Shown here: positions 46,011-58,838 of the stretch, piece after piece
How the letters are laid out: every line of letters begins with the position of its first letter
Position numbering within the stretch: position 1 is the first letter of the stretch
Source: Erinaceus europaeus
Lineage: Eukaryota; Chordata; Mammalia; Eulipotyphla; Erinaceidae
Direction of reading: 5' to 3'
Length of the DNA stretch: 64,000 nucleotides
NCBI RefSeq assembly: GCF_950295315.1
Contig: NC_080164.1
Span: 62,076,042-62,140,041 of the forward strand
Program-made: the position numbers and the translations under genes
Notes under the pieces: generated by a model
The model's database searches: none
What the model saw: the letters and a program-made list of their open reading frames with translations, nothing else
Told to the model about the DNA's origin: nothing

Positions 46011-46918
46011 AGAGGTCATTTGTATTCTTAGTTTTCCACACTAGAAAGGTTATGTACTAAGAAGAAAGGAGAGCTCTTTTCAGAAAAGAGAACACTCAAC
46101 AGAACCTCAATGAGTTTAAATATCAGGTAAAGGCTTTCACTTTATTCTTTTTCTTTGATCAATTATAAGATCATCAATAGGGGAGGACTTCTGGAGGTGG
46201 GGCTATGGAGTAGTAGCAGCTGTGTTTCTCTCCTCTCCTATCCTGGGTCAAGTAGGAATACCAGAGCAGACCACCTGGGACCACAACAAAACAGGACTAG
46301 AACTACTTCAGGAACCCAACAAATCACTGGTGAGTGCAAACATGTGTGACTCATGGACATAAAGGAGCCTAGGGAGAGATTAAGTGGCTGATAACAATCG
46401 AGAAGTTTACCAGTTGAGACACCACCTCCAGTCTGTTTCACCAACTCCCTTAAGACTCACCAAATGCAACTGTGAATCTCCATTACTACTGCCCTCAGAA
46501 TCTGGAGCAGCGAGGTGGGGGGAGGCCCTGTGCTGACAGCAGGGGACAGAGAACTAACGAGGAAGATCTATACCTTGGTGGCCCAGCTATGGGGCTGTGA
46601 GAGTCTCTTTGCATAACCACTGTATTATCTCTGCCCCACCATGCTTTATCTCTTGGTCAGGAGTCAGTGAGTAAGCTAAGAAGCCTTCTTATAGTTTAAA
46701 AGCCCTCAGGCTCCCATAGCCTCCAGGGAAGAAAAAGAACAAAAGAGGCTTTTAAGCCACTGTGCTCCAAATCAGAAATTAAAATAATATTGAAACAACT
46801 GTCAATTTCCACAACTGTGAACCCTTTGATTACCTTACTTGGACACAAGGAAATCCAGGTATAGTGATCAGTAATTTGAAAAGTACTGAGAGAGGGACCT
46901 CATAACATACTATCTAAA

Positions 46919-47790
46919 ATGGTTAAACCAACAAGAAGAAATACTGAAGAAATGAAGGAGGACAAGAGTCCAGTAAAAGTCCCCTAAGGTTGAACCACAA
47001 AATAATGAGGTCAACATCCAAATACTAGTTAAGGAAATAATCACAGGAGTGAGTAAATAGCTTGAAAGAATTGTCATCAGAAATGCAGAAACAACAAATG
47101 AGACTCTGAATAAAACACTAATTTTCTCAAGGTTATTAGAGAGCTGAAAGCTGAAATAGATGAGCTAAGAACACAATTAGTTGTATAAGCTAAAACAGTA
47201 TCACAACAGGGTAACAAAATAGATGAACTCATGAAAACAGTAGATTGGATAGAGAATAGAATAAATGAGGCTGAAGACAGAATTAGCAAGATCGAGGACA
47301 AAGTAGAGACAACTAAAAAGAAGTAAGAGGTCTCAAAAAGAGATTAAGAGATACTGAATACACAACAGAGACCTATGGGATGACTTCAAAGAAATAAATA
47401 ATATATGCATTATTGGCTTACCAGAGGAAGAAAGAGAGGGAAGGGAAGAAAGCATTCTTCAGGCCATAATAGCTGAAAACTTCTCTAGTCTAGACAACAT
47501 AAAAGACATAAAGGTTCAATAAGCCCAGAGGGTCCCAAACAGAATTAACCCAGACTTAAAGAAACCAAAACACATCATATGTAGAATGGAAAGGAATAAG
47601 AATAAAGAAACAACCCTGAAGGCTGCAAGAGAAAAACAAAGAGTAACCTATGGAAGAAAACCCATAAGATTAGCAGCAGACTTCTCCACACAAACACTAT
47701 AGGCCAGAAGAGAATGGCAAGATATCTGTTGAGTGCTCAGTGAGAAAGGCTTTCAACCAAGACTACTATATCCTGCTAGACTGTCATTCA
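46919..47790 (+). pseudogene. L1 ORF1, broken
   Basis: ATG at 46919, a stop after 22 codons, further stops in the coiled-coil part (for example GTATAAGC near 47186), then an RNA-recognition part containing ICIIGLPEEEREGREESIL-type sequence near 47407 and a TAA in 'GGTTCAATAAGCCCAGAGG' near 47519. The same TAA occurs in the inverted copy at 43858-45310. Confidence 0.8.
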
Positions 47791-47947
47791 GACTAGATGG
47801 GGGCATAAAAACCTTCTCAGACAAGCAACAGTTGAAAGAATCAACTATCGCCAAGCCTGCCCTGAAAGAAGTTCTGAAAGGTCTCTTATAAACAGTCAGA
47901 CCACCATAAATATGCCTTATATCAGAACACTCTAAAACTCTACAAGA

Positions 47948-50900
47948 ATGGCGTTAAAATATCTTCAGTCTTTGATATCAATAAATGTCAATGGCCTGAA
48001 TTCACCTATTAAAAGGCACAGAGTAGGAAGATGGATCAGAAAACACAACCCAACAATATGCTGTCTACATATATATGCTGAAACCCACTTAACTCAACAA
48101 GACAAACACAGACTCAAAGTGAAAGGATAGAAAACTACCATAAAAGCCAATAGACCACAAAAAGGGCAGGAACAGCTATGCTCTCATCTAACATGATAGA
48201 CCTTAAAATAAATAAAATTTAAGAAGATAGGGATGGACATTACTTAGTACTCAGAAGATCAATCAATCAAGAGAACTTAATTATTATCAACATCTGTGCA
48301 CCCATGGAGAGGCCATCTAAATATATCAAATAGCAATATATTAACAGCAACACAGTAATAGTAGGGGACTTAAACACCCCACTCTCTCAACTTGACAGAT
48401 CATCCAGGCAGAAAATCAGTAAAGACACGAGGGAGCTAAATGAAGAGATAGATAAAATAGAACTATTGGACATTGGACATTTTTAGAGTCATGCATCCCA
48501 AGAAACTGGAATACACATTTTAGTCAAGTCTACATTGGTCATTATCAAGGAAAGACCATATGTTAAGTCACAAAGAGAGAGAGCACCAGCAAATTTAAGA
48601 ACATTGAAATCATTCCAAGCATCTTCTCAGACTACAGTGGAATTAAACTAACACTTAAAAATCAACAAAATATTAGTAGTAGTAATCCCAAAATGTGGAA
48701 GCTCAACAGTACACTACTTAACAACTACTGAGTCAAAGAGGAAATAAAGGAAAATATCAAAATGTTTTGAGAGTTCAATGAAAATGAAGACACAACCTAT
48801 CAAAATATTTGGGACACAGCTAAGGCAGTTCTGAGAGGGAAGTTCATAGTCATACATGGACACATTAGGAAACAAGAAAAAACACAAATAAACAGCCTAA
48901 TTGCACATCTTAACTAGAAGAAGAAGAACAAAGGAACTGTAAAGCAACCAGAAGGTCAGAAATCACTAAAGTTAGGGCAGAAATCAATAACATTGAAAAT
49001 AAGAAAACCATACAAAAGATCAGTGAAAGTAAATTTTGTTTCTTCAAAAGAGTGAACAAAATGAACAAACCTTTATCCAGACTCACTAAACAAATAGGGG
49101 AGAAGAACCAAATAAATCAGATCATAAATGAAAGAGGAGATAACACAACAGACACCACAGAAATTCAACATATCATGTGAAACTTCTATGAACAACTATA
49201 TGCCACCAAGCTAGAGAACCTGGAAGAAATGGACAAGTTCTTAGATAACTATGAACTTCCAAAATTATGTGAAGAGGAACTAGATAACATGAACAGGGCC
49301 ATCACAACCAATGAAATTGAAACAGTTATCAAAAACCTTCCCAAAAATAAAAGTCTTGGACCAGGTGGTTTTTACAAATGAATTTTACAAAACCTTCAAA
49401 GAAGAACCTCTACTTTTAGATGTCTTTCAGAAGATAAAGACACTGGAATACTCCCCTCCAGCTTCTATGAAGCCAACATCACTCTGATACCAAAAGCAGA
49501 CAGGGACACAACTAAAAAAGAAAACTACAGACCAATATCTCTGATGAACATAGATGCTAAAATACTGAACGAAATTCTAGACAACTGGATACAGCAGTAT
49601 ATTAAAAAGATTGTTCATCATGACCAAGTAGACTTTATCACAGGGATGCAAGCTTGGTTTCATATACATAAATCAATCAACATTATCTACCACATCAATA
49701 AAAGCAAGTCCAAAAACCACATGGTCATATCCATAGATGCAGAGAAGGTCTTTGACAAAATACAACATCCCTTTATGATCAAAACACTACAAAAAATGGG
49801 AATAGATGGACAATTCCTCAAGATAGTGGAGTCTATATATAGCAAACATACAGCCAACATCATACTCAATGGTGAAAAACTGGAAGCATTTCCCCTCAGA
49901 TCAAGTACTAGACAGGGCTACCCACTATCACCATTATTATTCAACATAGTGTTGGAAGTTCTTGCCATAGCAATCAGGCAGGAGTAAGGAATTAAAGGCA
50001 TACAAATTAGAAGAAAAGAAGTTAAACTCTCCCTATTTGCAGATGACATGATAGTACACATAGAAAAACCTAAGGAATCCAGCAAGAAGATTTTGGAAAT
50101 CATCAGGCAATACAGTAAGTTGTCAGGCTACAAAATTAACATTCAAAATTCAGTGGCATTCCTCTATGCAAACACTAAGTTAGAAGAAGTTGAAATCCAG
50201 AAATCAATTCCTTTTACTGTAGTAGCAAAACTAATAAAATATCTAGGAATAAGCCTAACCAAAGAAGTGAAAGATTTGTATACTGAAAATTATGAGTCTC
50301 TACTCAAGGAAATTGAAAAAGAAGTGTTAAGATATTCCATGTTCATGGGTTGAAAGAATTAACATCAAAATGAATATACTACCAGAGCCATATACAAATT
50401 TAATGGATCCCTATAAAGATCCCAACCACAGTTTTTAGGAGAATAGAGCAAATGCTACAAATGTTTATTTGGAACTAGAAAAGACCTAGAATTGCCAAAA
50501 CAATCTTGAGAAGAAAGAAAAGAATGGAAGGCATCACACTCCCAGATCTCAAATTGTATTATAGGGCCATTATAATCAAAACTGCTTTGTACCGAAACAT
50601 GAATATACACACTGACCAGTGGAATAGAATTGTGAGCCCAGAAGTAAGCCTCCACACCTATGGACATATAATCTTTCATAAAGGTGCCCAAACTATTAAA
50701 TGGGGAAAGCAGAGTCTCTTCAATAAATGGTGTTGGGAAAAATGGGTTGAAATATGAAGAACTATGAAACTGAATCACTATATTTCACCAAATACAAAAG
50801 TAAATTCCAAGTGGATCAACGACTTGGATGTTAGACCACAAACTATCAGATTTTGGCAGAACTCTTTTCCACATAAATTTTAAAGACAGTATCAATGTAA

Positions 50901-51738
50901 CTAATCCAATTACAAAGAAGACTAAGGCAAGAATAATCCTATGGGACTACATCAAATTAAAAAGCTTCTGCACAGCAAAATAAACCACTACCCAAACAAA
51001 GAGACCCCTCACAGAATGGGAGAAGATCTTTACATGCCATACATCAGACAAGAGGCTAATAATCAGAATATATAAAGAGCTTGCCAAATTCAACAGAAAG
51101 AAAACAAATAACCCTATCCAAAAATGGAAAGAGGACATGGACAGAATATTCACCACAGAAGACATTGAAAAGGCCAAGAAACACATGAAAAAATACTCCA
51201 ACTCTTTGACTGTCAGAAAAATGCAAATCAAGACAACAATGAGATACCACTTAACTCCTGTGAGAATGTCATATGTCAAAAAATGTAACAGCAACAAAAA
51301 CTGGAGAGGTTGTGGGGTCAAAGGAACCTTCCTGTACTGCTGGTGGGAATGTAAATTGGTCCAAGCTCTGTGGAGAACAGTCTGGAGAATTCTCAGAAGG
51401 CTACAAATGGAGCTACCCTATGATCCTGCAATTCCTCTCCTAGGGATATTTCCTAAGGAACCCAACACACCCATCCAAAAAGATCTGTGTACACATATGT
51501 TCTTAGCAGCAAAATTTGTAATAGCCAAAACCTGAAGCAACCTAGGTGTCCAACAACAGATGAGTATCTTAGCAAGTTGTGGTATATATACACAATGGAA
51601 TACTACTCAGCTATTAAAAATGGTGACTTCACCATTTTCAGCCGATCTTGGATGGACCTTGAAAAATTCATGTTAAATACAATAAGTCAGAAACAGAAGG
51701 ATGAATATGGGATGACCTCATTCTCACACAGAAGTTGA
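47948..51738 (+). pseudogene. L1 ORF2, broken
   Basis: Endonuclease N-terminus LQSLISINVNGLNSPIKRHR from 47948, a stop in 'GTGAAAGGATAG' at about 48128-48130, reverse transcriptase pieces at 49544-49987 and 50048-50353 (a stop in 'GGCAGGAGTAAGG' at about 49985 just before the FADD block), and a C-terminal part 50506-51738 with CWRGCG-like [18 protein letters not shown]. Multiple stops and shifts. Confidence 0.85.
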
Positions 51739-52059
51739 AAAATAAGATCAGAAGAGAAAACACAAGTAGAACCTGAACCTGTATTGCACCAAAGTAAAAG
51801 ACTCTGGGATGGGCAGGGGGTGGGGGTGAGGGGGAGAATACAGGTCCAAAAAGGATGACAGAGAACCTAGTGGGGATTGTATTGTTATATGGAAAACTGG
51901 GAAATGTTATGCATATACAAACTATTGTATTTACTGTTGAATATAAAACATTACTTCCCCAATAAAGAAATTAAAAATAAAGACCAGCAATAGTGTTATG
52001 GCCAACATATAGAAGCAACTACACTGGGAAATATGGCAATAGTACAGAAGAAACTTTGG

Positions 52060-52225
52060 AGGTGTAGAGAGAATACACGGGGAAGACTTCAGTACAGGTG
52101 TACAGGTGGAGCACTGTACTTCCAAGCATGAGGTCCCAATTTCCATCCTTGTTATTGCATATGCCAGAGTGACACTCTGGCTCTCTGGATTTCTCTTTTT
52201 TGTTAATAATAACTAAAGCTTTTAA
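52060..52225 (+). repeat. SINE, second family, diverged
   Basis: 'CAGGTGGAGCACTGTACTTC', 'GAGGTCCCAATTTCCATCC' and 'GCCAGAGTGACACTCTGGCT'. Confidence 0.55.
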
Positions 52226-52609
52226 AAAGATTTCAGTGATACTTTGGACAAGTAATTCTCATTAGGAATCAGGTTAGATGTGTGGGTATGGGTAGGAGAG
52301 CTTAGATGGAGTTTCAGAGTTGGAGATGAACAATGTTTGTTTTCTGTTCTGCCCTCCCACAGTCAATGACTAATTGGTTAGACCACTCTTCATAGGATCC
52401 AATACTCAGCTCCTTAGCATCGTGTTTTGAGCAAGATGTGACTAGAGTGGGCATTTCACCAAAAACCTTTTTGCCACAAACCTTTTTGAATGGTTTCCTT
52501 TGTAAAGAGGTGTGTGTGAGTTGGCGGTAAGTGGGGAGTGGGAGCGGGGGTTGAAAATGGAAGTGTTACAGGTTCTCCTGCTGCTTTAGACCTAGGAGTG
52601 TGGGGAAAG

Positions 52610-53025
52610 TGAAAAGTAGGATTATGTTCCCCAAGGATTTACAGAATTATTGCCTCAATCTTGTTCAATTTTTTTTTTAGCATGGAAGAAAGAAACTTCA
52701 CAGTTGAGATGAAGGACTTCAAAATGAGGTTATCCAGGTGGGTTCAATATAAACACAAGTGAGTCAAAAAAGAGGAAATGACAGAAGAAGAAGTAAGAGA
52801 GATGTTGCCACAAGTCAAGACATGATATGGGTAGTCTCTAGAAGTTAAAAAAAAGTAAGGAAAGGAGCTCTCTCCTAGGCTGTCCAGAAGAAAACAACCC
52901 TGCTTACTTTTCAGCTTTCACTGATAATGAAGTCTGTGTCAGATTTCTGATATCTTCTGAACGGATTTTTGTTTGAAGCTATTGGGTTGTAGTCATATGT
53001 TGCAGCACTAGGAAATTAATGTAAG
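52610..53025 (+). mobile_element. Ancient MLT1-like LTR
   Basis: 'GAGGTTATCCAGGTGGGTTC', 'GCCACAAGTCAAGACATGAT' and 'GTCTCTAGAAGTT' follow the order of the MaLR-type LTR also seen at 10093-10562. No clear poly(A) signal survives. Confidence 0.5.
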
Positions 53026-54854
53026 AAGGGTTGAGCCATCATAAAAAAAATAGAGATCTGTAGGGTAGAGTAGAATGTTGATTCTATTTGGGGCTTTCTA
53101 GATGTTGATGTAGCAAATATATTATTGAAGCATTGTCCATCCAATAACTGAGTAACAGAAAGGAAGACACTACAACATTTTGAGTGGATAATAACAAATA
53201 TTATTGAATACATACAGATTTTATTTTTCTACAAATGACCGATATTTGTAAAATGCCTAAAAGGATTCTAGTTTTTTCACCAAGTTAGTGGTCAAGGATT
53301 AAGAGATATGTTCAAAAGTACTTAGAAATAGACATAAAATGGACTCACAGCTGAGACTAATCTATATCTAGATTGTGTTGTTTTGTTATTATGTAGTATT
53401 ATGGTTCTATCTCAATTATGAGGAAGGAAGTCAAAGGAGTTCTTAAGAAATATCCTGATTTTTCTTAGAAATATAGAAGGTCCCCAGTAGATAATATTAG
53501 GGCTAAAGGGTCACTTTGAGGGGTCAGAGGTGGAAAGATTTACAGAAATAGTAAGAAGAATGAGATGAATAACCCAGAGTTGACGCTCCTCAAAACAACA
53601 CTTTCTTCATATTAATAGGTCACTTGCTCCAACCAGTGGGTGTATGAATAATGTCAGCAGTGACTCACTGTCTGTTGAACAAACAGAGGGAGGGGGTAAG
53701 AGGCTGTGTAGTGGCTAAGGGAACTGACTCTTCCTGCCCCTACAGGATCAATTCTACTTCAGGGATCTAATCCTGGATTTTCTTTTTGTAGAGGCAGAAA
53801 TAATAAGTATAGAGATTTCCCCAATGTCTGAGGAGTCCAATGGGCAAAAGAAGAAACTTCAGAATCCCAGACTTGAACTGAAATTGTATTGACTGATAGA
53901 GTAAGGAGATCTGAGTTATTTGTCCAGGAATACAGAGCAAGTCAGTGGTGTGGCCAAAATTTAAAATCAATATCATCTAACTCCAAAACTGATAATTGAT
54001 CTATTTAGCTATGAATTAAGCACATATGCAATTTTGAGAAAGCCCCCTTTCACAGATAGAATCACAACTTAGCTGCAGCATAGTGTAGTAATGTGTAAAT
54101 AAAAATAAAAGCATGGATACCTAGGTGGGAAGTTCTAACACTGCTAGAGAATGCCTAGTGGAAGGAGAGAGCTTCTCTGGTGAAGTGAACTAAGAACTGT
54201 CCAGAAGAAGAGCATTCTGGGTAAAGGAAGAAATGTTTAAAGGCATGAAGATGGTGAGTAGATCTGGGAAGAGTTAGTGGACCATTGGCCACAACAATGT
54301 GTCAACAACCCCCTGGCACAGAATAGCAACTGAAGATCTGTGAAGAGAAAAACCTTAATGTTTATATCAATAGCTGAGTTCTAAATTCATACCCATCATA
54401 CATCAATCATCCTAAGAATCATGTAGGCATATATTTAGGAATACTTTATCATTCTGTTCAGTAATCATGACTTAAGTATGTCAGGCTAATATTTTTGGTG
54501 AGATTTATTACATCAGAATTGTGTAGTGTATGTTTGTAGTCATAGGCCTTTCAGTTTTTTGTACATACAAATGGTCATCTGACCATGAGACACGATCTCA
54601 GGACTTTTTTAAAGCAGAGGGAAATTTGCATCCTAGTTCCCTATCCTCTGAGAATCATGCACCTCAGAAACCTCCTTCTCTTTTTTGAGCCTCAGGGGGT
54701 AAGATAGCACCAACAGTGTATTACGTTTCATGTTTGTTGCTTCTTCTTCTTCTAGCGTCTGTCATGTTTGTTGCTTAGTCTTTGGAATAAATCATTCCAA
54801 ATGATTAAATAAATGTTGCATTGTTTATTAATTAATTTTCTATTTTCACACCAA
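53026..54854. other. Intergenic; MIR fragment at about 53880-53990
   Basis: 'CCAGGAATACAGAGCAAGTC' and 'GTGTGGCCAAAATTTAAAAT' fit a MIR 3' part. A 19-bp direct repeat containing CATGTTTGTTGCTT occurs at 54729 and 54765. No gene recognised. Confidence 0.4.
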
Positions 54855-54859
54855 GACTT

Positions 54860-55072
54860 CTCATTTTTTTATAATTTATTTCCTTTTATTGGGGGTATTA
54901 GTGGTTTAAAGTAAATACAGTTGTTGATACATGTGTAAATTTCTCAATTTTCTGCAAAGCACTCTTAACCATATCCTAGGACCTCCTTCACCATCATGCA
55001 CCTGGACCTGAAACTTCTCTACCATCCCCAGAATCCTTTATTCTGGTGCAATACATCAAAGCCTCTAGAGTT

Positions 55073-55107
<35 letters not shown>

Positions 55108-55130
55108 TGAGTGTGTTTTCATCTATACTA
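54860..55130 (-). mobile_element. Old L1 3' UTR with T-rich and GT-rich tracts
   Basis: 'TTTTATTGGGGGTATTAGTG' and 'TCTGGTGCAATACATCAAAG' match the older-lineage 3' UTR at 43510-43740. A run of T and GT repeats follows at 55070-55112. Confidence 0.6.
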
Positions 55131-55299
55131 TTTACTATTATCATTCACGTGGTTTTTATCCTTTAGATTACTTTCTGTTGAAAGATTTCCTGAAATGAAA
55201 CTAATGGTTCAAAGATGCATAATACTTTCCATGTCTTTTGATATATGTCACACTATAATATTATGGAAAAGTGGGAATGATTGTTGTGGGTATCAAATA

Positions 55300-55480
55300 T
55301 TCAGGGCTGAGGAGATAGCATAATAGTTATGAAAAAAGATTTTCATGCCTGAGACTCTGAGGTCCCAGGTTCAATCCCCACTACCACCATAAGACATAGA
55401 TAAGAAGTGTTGCAGTCTCTATATACTTTACCTTCTGTGGCTTTCTAATTAAAGTAAATGAATAAAATAATTAAAAAATA
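55300..55480 (+). repeat. SINE, second family
   Basis: Head 'GGGCTGAGGAGATAGCATAA', B box 'CAGGTTCAATCCCCAC', tail AAATGAATAAAATAATTAAA. Confidence 0.8.
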
Positions 55481-56158
55481 TCAATGCAACCCCACAAAAC
55501 CTGGTAATTGTATTTTGCAAATTTTTGATACTTTATTAGGTGAAATTCCTTATTTAAACTATAAGTCACTACTAATAATCGGAGTTAGACATTTTATATT
55601 GTCTCTGATTTCCATATGAGCTCAATCTTGTAAATTTTCCTGTCCATTTACCTGCTAGGATTTTAATATTTTTCTTTCCAATTTGTATTATTCTAGAATC
55701 ATATACTGGAAAGTAAGCAAGGTATCTCTTAAAGGCTACATAAATAAAGGAATGGATTAGGAACAAGTACATAGTATGCTTCTAAAATAAATAAAAATAA
55801 TAAATATTAAATTATAAAAATGACAAAATTTAAATGCCATTTAACAATAGCTTACCAGTTGAGAAGGAAATGGTTAAACTAAGAAAGTACTCATAGAGCC
55901 ATGTATTTTTGAGGAATTAAGTTTATATATCTCTTAACTTTAAGCCCTAAAAAGTAAAATACTTATGTTAAAACATCAATAATTATCACCAAAAGTACAA
56001 AATGAAACAGAGAATGTAACTGTGACGCTGGGGAGAGGAGATTGAAATAAGGAAACAACCACCAACAATACTTTCCCCCCAAGTAAGTTTAGACAAGAGA
56101 AATAAAGAATTAGGAAAGGGCTAAAATAGAGTTTAAAAATAAGGTAATAAATCAAGTT

Positions 56159-56575
56159 AGTCAACAATTTGTTTGGCTCTATGTGTTAACTCTTTTTTCA
56201 GATTTCAGATGCTAACATGATGCCAACCAGACTTCCCTGGGCAGACGACCCCACCAATGTGTCCTGGAGTCAAGCTTCCCAAAAACCCTGCCCCACTAAG
56301 GAACGAGAGACAGCTGGGAGTATGGATCAACCTGCCAAAGCCCATCCATGTTCAGTGGAGAAGCAATTACAGAAGCCAGACTTTCCACCTTCTGTACTCC
56401 ACAGTGACACTGGGTTCATACTCCCAAAGGGATAAAGAATAGGAAAGCTATCAGGGAAGGGGATGGGATATGGAGTTCTGGTGGTGGGAACTGTATGGAG
56501 TTGTATCCCTCTTATCCTATGTTTTTTGTCAGTATTTCCTTTTTATAAATAAAAATTTTAAAAAAATTAAACAAT
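56159..56575 (+). mobile_element. 417-bp L1 3' end with 24-bp target duplication
   Basis: The 24 bases 56135-56158 recur exactly at 56576-56599. Between them is a 5'-truncated young-type L1 3' UTR (starts at 'GTCAACAATTTGTTTGGCTC', ends 'TTTCCTTTTTATAAATAAAA' plus an A-rich tail). Confidence 0.95.
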
Positions 56576-56901
56576 AAAAATAAGGTAATAAATCAAGTTC
56601 AATTATAGGAGAGATTACAAAATATAAACATGAATAAGCTTCCTAGACAATAGATAGTTTGCCAAATATGACTTATCAGAAAAAAAAACTGAATTATTCT
56701 ATTTACATGACGCAGGCCTAAAGTATTACACAGAAAAGTTGACAATACAAGAATGAATGAATACTGTCAAGCACTATTGAGCTGAAGTTATCTGTTAACC
56801 ACCAGAGCAATTTTTCACTGAGGAAGAACAAACAGGAAAGGGAAAGAGTTTATTTATTTAATTCAAGACAGTATGTGACTCTTCTAAACATGCACTATTA
56901 C

Positions 56902-57108
56902 ATCACTTCTCAGCCTTTTGGCTAAGAACAAGTGTAGTAACTTCTTATCAGTTTAACATCTGATATGTCCTCTATCCAAGGACAATATATTAAATGGATT
57001 TTTTGGAGCTGGGAGTTGGAATAGGGGTTTGCTCCATCTGCTCCATGCATAGACCTGGTATTGCAGTACTTCCAGGAATGGTGCACCTCCTCCTTAAAAA
57101 AAAAAAAA
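56902..57108 (+). pseudogene. U2 snRNA retropseudogene
   Basis: 56902-57089 aligns to U2 small nuclear RNA from its first bases: ATCACTTCTCAGCCTTTTGG, 'AGTGTAGTAACTTCTTATCA' (branch-site recognition region altered), 'GGACAATATATTAAATGGAT', and the 3' stem-loops to GGTGCACC. A run of about 13 A follows, and GCACTATTAC is duplicated on both sides (56892-56901, 57109-57118). The A tail plus target duplication show L1-mediated retroposition. Many substitutions mean it is not a functional U2 gene. Confidence 0.93.
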
Positions 57109-57370
57109 GCACTATTACAAAAGAAATATGCATAACCTCAATGTGTATCACACTTTGGAATGGCAACAGCTATCAGTTGATGTGTACTTACTATGTCAAA
57201 TCACTTTGCTAAAAGCTTTGCTGGTATTATCACTATCATCATTCCCATTTTGCAGATGGAGAAACTTTCCTCAGACAGAGGCTAACTTTGGATCAGGTAT
57301 TGACTTTTTCTGAATGTTAGAACCTCCTTGTTTAGCCTCCATGTCCCACTAAGTATATATATATATATAT
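56915..57370 (+). repeat. Left copy of a 440-bp duplicated segment
   Basis: From U2 position 14 through the A tail, a MIR (about 57165-57295) and CACTAAGTATAT. The same series recurs at 59503-59950 with about ten differences by eye. Confidence 0.92.
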
Positions 57371-58838
57371 TTTTTAATTATTTATTTATTTTTAAAAGGA
57401 GACATTAACAAAACCATAGGATAGGAGGGGTACAACTCCACACAGTTCCTACCACCAGATCTCTATATCCCATCCCCTCTCCTGATAGTTTTCCTATTCT
57501 TTATCCTCTGGGAGTATGGACCCAAGGTCATTGTGGTATGCAGAAGGTGGAAGGTCTGGCTTCTGTAATTGCTTCCGCGCTGAACATGGGCATTGACTGG
57601 TCAATCCATACTCCCAGTCTACCTCTCTCTTTCCCTAGTGGGGTGGATCTCTGGGGAAGCAGAGCTCCAGGACACACTGGTGGGGTCCTCTGTCCAGGGA
57701 AGTCTGGTCGGTATCCTGCTGGCCTCTGGAACTTGGTGGCTGAAAATAGAGTTAACATACAAAGCCAAACAAATTGTTGAACAATTATGGACCTAAAGGG
57801 TGGAACGGTACAGATGAAGTGTTGGGGGGTACTCACTGCCGACTATTATATACTTTTGCTTTCAGGTATATATTTTGCCATAGTTTATGGATACGTGTGA
57901 ACATATGCTCTGTCTCAGGGGACCTGGTCTATATCTAGGTTTTGGGACTTTGTTAGGAAGTGAACCACCTGGAATGGGATTAGAGAATACTATGAAAGGA
58001 ACGGTCTCACCCGAATAATGAAGCTGAAGTGTTGTCATTCCACATCTGGAGTCTCTGGACACAGTCTGAAGTGAAGCATGCTGAGGTGGCACTTGTTGCG
58101 TTGATTAGGTTATGATTGGCGGATGCAATATTATTTGATATGAATTGAGAGAAGCATGCAGGAAAGTGTGCCCCACCCTAAGGTTCCAGGACTGGGGAAA
58201 ATATAGGCTCTATAGTGGAAATGTGAGGCTCCTGCTGTCTTAGGGTTCAAGAAGACAGTGGATAATTATCCATGTTATAATCGCATTATTTGGTAATTGG
58301 GTTAACTTTGAAAAGTCCCTTTGTTAGGATTTGCTGTACAATACCCAACATCTTGTATATAGCTGTACCACCGGTTGCTTCTATTCTCCCTGGGGTCTAG
58401 GCTTTTGAGAAAGTCAGCATATCAAAGACTCAGCCTATGTATTAAAAAGACTCAGTCTGTGTTTTAAAAAGTTTGAGACATACGATCAATTTTTTCCCTC
58501 TCTTATTAATTAAATAGTAATTTACATGACTACCATTTAATAGGAGTGCATGTAGACACCATTCCCACCACCAAGACTGTGTCCCCTCTTCCTCAACCCC
58601 TGCCGCCCCAGGAAACCGAATGTCCACCCTCCCCCTCACCACAGGGTTTTTACTTGGTGCCCTACTCTAGATTTAGTCAGATCCTGCTTTGAGTTTCCCT
58701 TTCTGTTCTTCTTTCTCAACTTCTGTTGATGAGTGGGATCATCCCATACTCATCTTTATCTTTCTGACTTAGCTCACTTAACATAATTCCTTCTAGCTCC
58801 ATCCAAGATGGGTCAGAGAAGGTTGGTTCATTGTTCTT
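57371..58838 (-). mobile_element. L1 3' end including ORF2 C-terminus
   Basis: Minus strand from the last codons of ORF2 (58838 to about 58720) through the young-type 3' UTR to the A tail at 57371-57395. Confidence 0.88.

Larger units (their letters stand above)
46181..51980 (+). mobile_element. Near full-length older-lineage L1 (5.8 kb)
   Basis: Begins GGGGAGGACTTCTGGAGG, an L1-type 5' start. Flanks AGATCATCAATAG (46168-46180) and AGACCAGCAATAG (51981-51993) look like a target duplication with two mutations. 5' UTR to 46918, ORF1 from ATG 46919, ORF2 about 47948-51738, short 3' UTR of about 240 bp ending AATAAAGAAATTAAAAATAA. A 45-bp piece resembling a reversed SINE head lies in the 5' UTR (46597-46640). 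The 3' UTR is unrelated to that of the young L1s. Confidence 0.9.

Noticed and set aside
56902..57089. Functional U2 snRNA gene
   Set aside because: It has an A tail, a target duplication, substitutions in conserved positions and no visible snRNA promoter, so it is a retropseudogene.
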